NCBI GenBank assembly: GCA_013002425.1
Contig: JABDJQ010000035.1
Coordinates: 1-7,214, forward strand
DNA from: Gemmatimonadota bacterium
Lineage (GTDB): Bacteria; Orphanbacterota; Orphanbacteria; Orphanbacterales; Orphanbacteraceae
Reading direction: 5' to 3'
DNA: 7,214 nucleotides
Shown: positions 6,338 to 7,214 of the stretch, one piece after another
How the letters are laid out: each line of letters begins with the position of its first letter
How positions within the stretch are numbered: the first letter of the stretch is position 1
Notes under the pieces: generated by a model
What the model was told of the DNA's origin: nothing
The model's input: only the letters and a program-made list of their open reading frames with translations
Databases searched by the model: none
Program-made: the position numbers and the translations under genes

Positions 6338-6366
6338 GATCCATCCTCTCTGCTGCTGATGTCGTT

Positions 6367-6386
6367 CCTGCGCATCTCTACGCAGG
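6367..6386 (-). other. Hairpin in the leader of the AIM24 gene
   Basis: On the minus strand, bases 6386-6367 read CCTGCGTA-GAGA-TGCGCAGG: an 8-bp stem (with one G-T wobble) closed by GAGA, a GNRA-type tetraloop in RNA. It ends 29 bases upstream of the AIM24 start. No T-run follows, so it is not a terminator; it could stabilise the leader or be a binding site. The rest of the 145-bp divergent gap shows no promoter I trust. Confidence 0.4.
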
Positions 6387-6482
6387 CCGCTCGAACGCGG
6401 TTTCGAAAAAACTGGACTTGGGCCGAGCTGTTCCCCGATGATCCGTCAAAATTACCGCAGACCCAACCGGAAAGTCGATGCT

Positions 6483-7214
6483 ATGGAGAACCCACGCCCC
6501 GCCACGGATGCACGCGCCGACAGGCCGTCCGGCGGCCTCTTCGCGCGCTTTCTGACGACGGTCGAGTGGCTCGGCAATCTTCTCCCGCACCCCGTAACGC
6601 TCTTCGCGCTCTTCGCGCTCGGCATTCTCGTGGTCAGCGGAATCGCGGGCTACTTCGGCCTGGCCGTCGACGACCCCCGGCCCGAGGGGATGCGCGGACG
6701 CTCTCCCGACGGGGTGATCCGCGCGATCAGCCTGTGGTCGGGCGACGGTCTCCGTTACATTACCACCAATCTCGTCAGAAACTTCACGAGCTTCGTTCCG
6801 CTCGGCACCGTACTCGTGGCCCTTCTCGGCGTCGCGGTCGCGGAGCGGTCGGGCCTTCTCGGGGCCGCGATCCGGGGGCTCGTTCTCGCGGCGCCGAAGA
6901 ACCTCGTGACGATCGTGCTGATCTTCGCCGGCGTTCTCAGCAATACCGCTTCGGAAATGGGCTACGTGGTCATCATTCCGCTCGGGGCGGCGATCTTTCA
7001 CGCGATCGGACGCCATCCGCTTGCGGGGCTGGCCGCGGCATTCGCGGGAGTGTCGGGCGGGTACAGCGCGAACCTGCTGATCGGCACCGTCGATCCGCTG
7101 CTCGCGGGCATCACCGAAGAGGCGGCGCACTTCATCGCGCCCGATTACGAAGTGCACGCGGCCATCAACTGGTACTTCATGATCGTCTCGACCTTTCTGA
7201 TCACGATCGTCGGC
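6483..7214 (+). CDS. AbgT family transporter (3' partial)
   Basis: The frame starts at ATG 6483 and stays open to the window end, giving the first 244 residues of a protein usually about 500 long. AbgT members are inner-membrane transporters: E. coli AbgT imports p-aminobenzoyl-glutamate, and YdaH and MtrF have been described as exporting sulfonamides or p-aminobenzoate, driven by ion gradients. Family segments: FLTTVEWLGNLLPHPVTLFA (23-42), NFTSFVPLGTVLVALLGVAV (100-119), FAGVLSNTASEMGYVVIIPL (148-167), IGRHPLAGLAAAFAGVSGGY (175-194), then SANLLIGTVDPLLAG (195-209). The N-terminal 18 residues are polar; hydrophobic spans follow at about 36-60, 104-120, 140-172, 180-200 and 228-244. GGAAAG at 6469-6474 gives a plausible ribosome site eight bases from the ATG; an ATG at 6478 is out of frame. 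The AIM24 gene is divergent. Substrate here is unknown; import versus export cannot be decided from this part. Confidence 0.92.
   Translation, partial: MENPRPATDARADRPSGGLFARFLTTVEWLGNLLPHPVTLFALFALGILVVSGIAGYFGLAVDDPRPEGMRGRSPDGVIRAISLWSGDGLRYITTNLVRNFTSFVPLGTVLVALLGVAVAERSGLLGAAIRGLVLAAPKNLVTIVLIFAGVLSNTASEMGYVVIIPLGAAIFHAIGRHPLAGLAAAFAGVSGGYSANLLIGTVDPLLAGITEEAAHFIAPDYEVHAAINWYFMIVSTFLITIVG

Noticed and set aside
6378..7157. 259-codon minus-strand frame opposite the transporter
   Set aside because: Charged, Arg/Glu-rich shadow of the AbgT coding frame with no recognisable feature.

Overview
This is a GC-rich, gene-dense stretch of chromosome with no mobile element, CRISPR array, tRNA or rRNA that I can see. 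The predicted proteins include an outer-membrane beta-barrel end, a Tat-exported phosphatase and a lipoprotein, so the host is a Gram-negative-type (two-membrane) bacterium. Gene content and codon use would suit an environmental lineage such as Gemmatimonadota, Planctomycetota, Eisenbacteria-like or Myxococcota, but nothing here fixes the phylum.

Left part, + strand: the C-terminal end of a probable outer-membrane barrel protein (1-369); a CPBP-family intramembrane protease (419-1345); a small TerB-like helical protein (1432-2001); and, 12 bp further on, a complete Tat-exported PhoX-type alkaline phosphatase (2014-3918). The last two genes look co-transcribed. The segment just after the PhoX signal peptide is encoded by a short tandem repeat that can fold into UUCG-type hairpins.

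Middle part, - strand: reading from high to low coordinates, an AIM24/TIGR00266 protein (6337-5546), a clear sigma70-like promoter (TATAAT at 5515-5510), a small exported cysteine-rich protein of unknown function (5483-4878) and an MbnP-like lipoprotein (4827-3991). The cysteine-rich gene and the MbnP gene form a two-gene unit that I infer to handle copper or another metal in the envelope. No MbnH di-haem partner lies in the window. After the MbnP stop codon, in the same frame, 15 codons read like the last strand of an outer-membrane barrel, possibly the remnant of a lost gene. This unit converges with phoX across a 72-bp gap that holds two inverted repeats.

Right part, + strand: the first 244 codons of an AbgT-family transporter (6483 to the window end), divergent from the AIM24 gene across a 145-bp gap with a GNRA-type hairpin.

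The most novel-looking item is the cysteine-rich/MbnP pair. The remaining complete genes are recognisable families in ordinary form.
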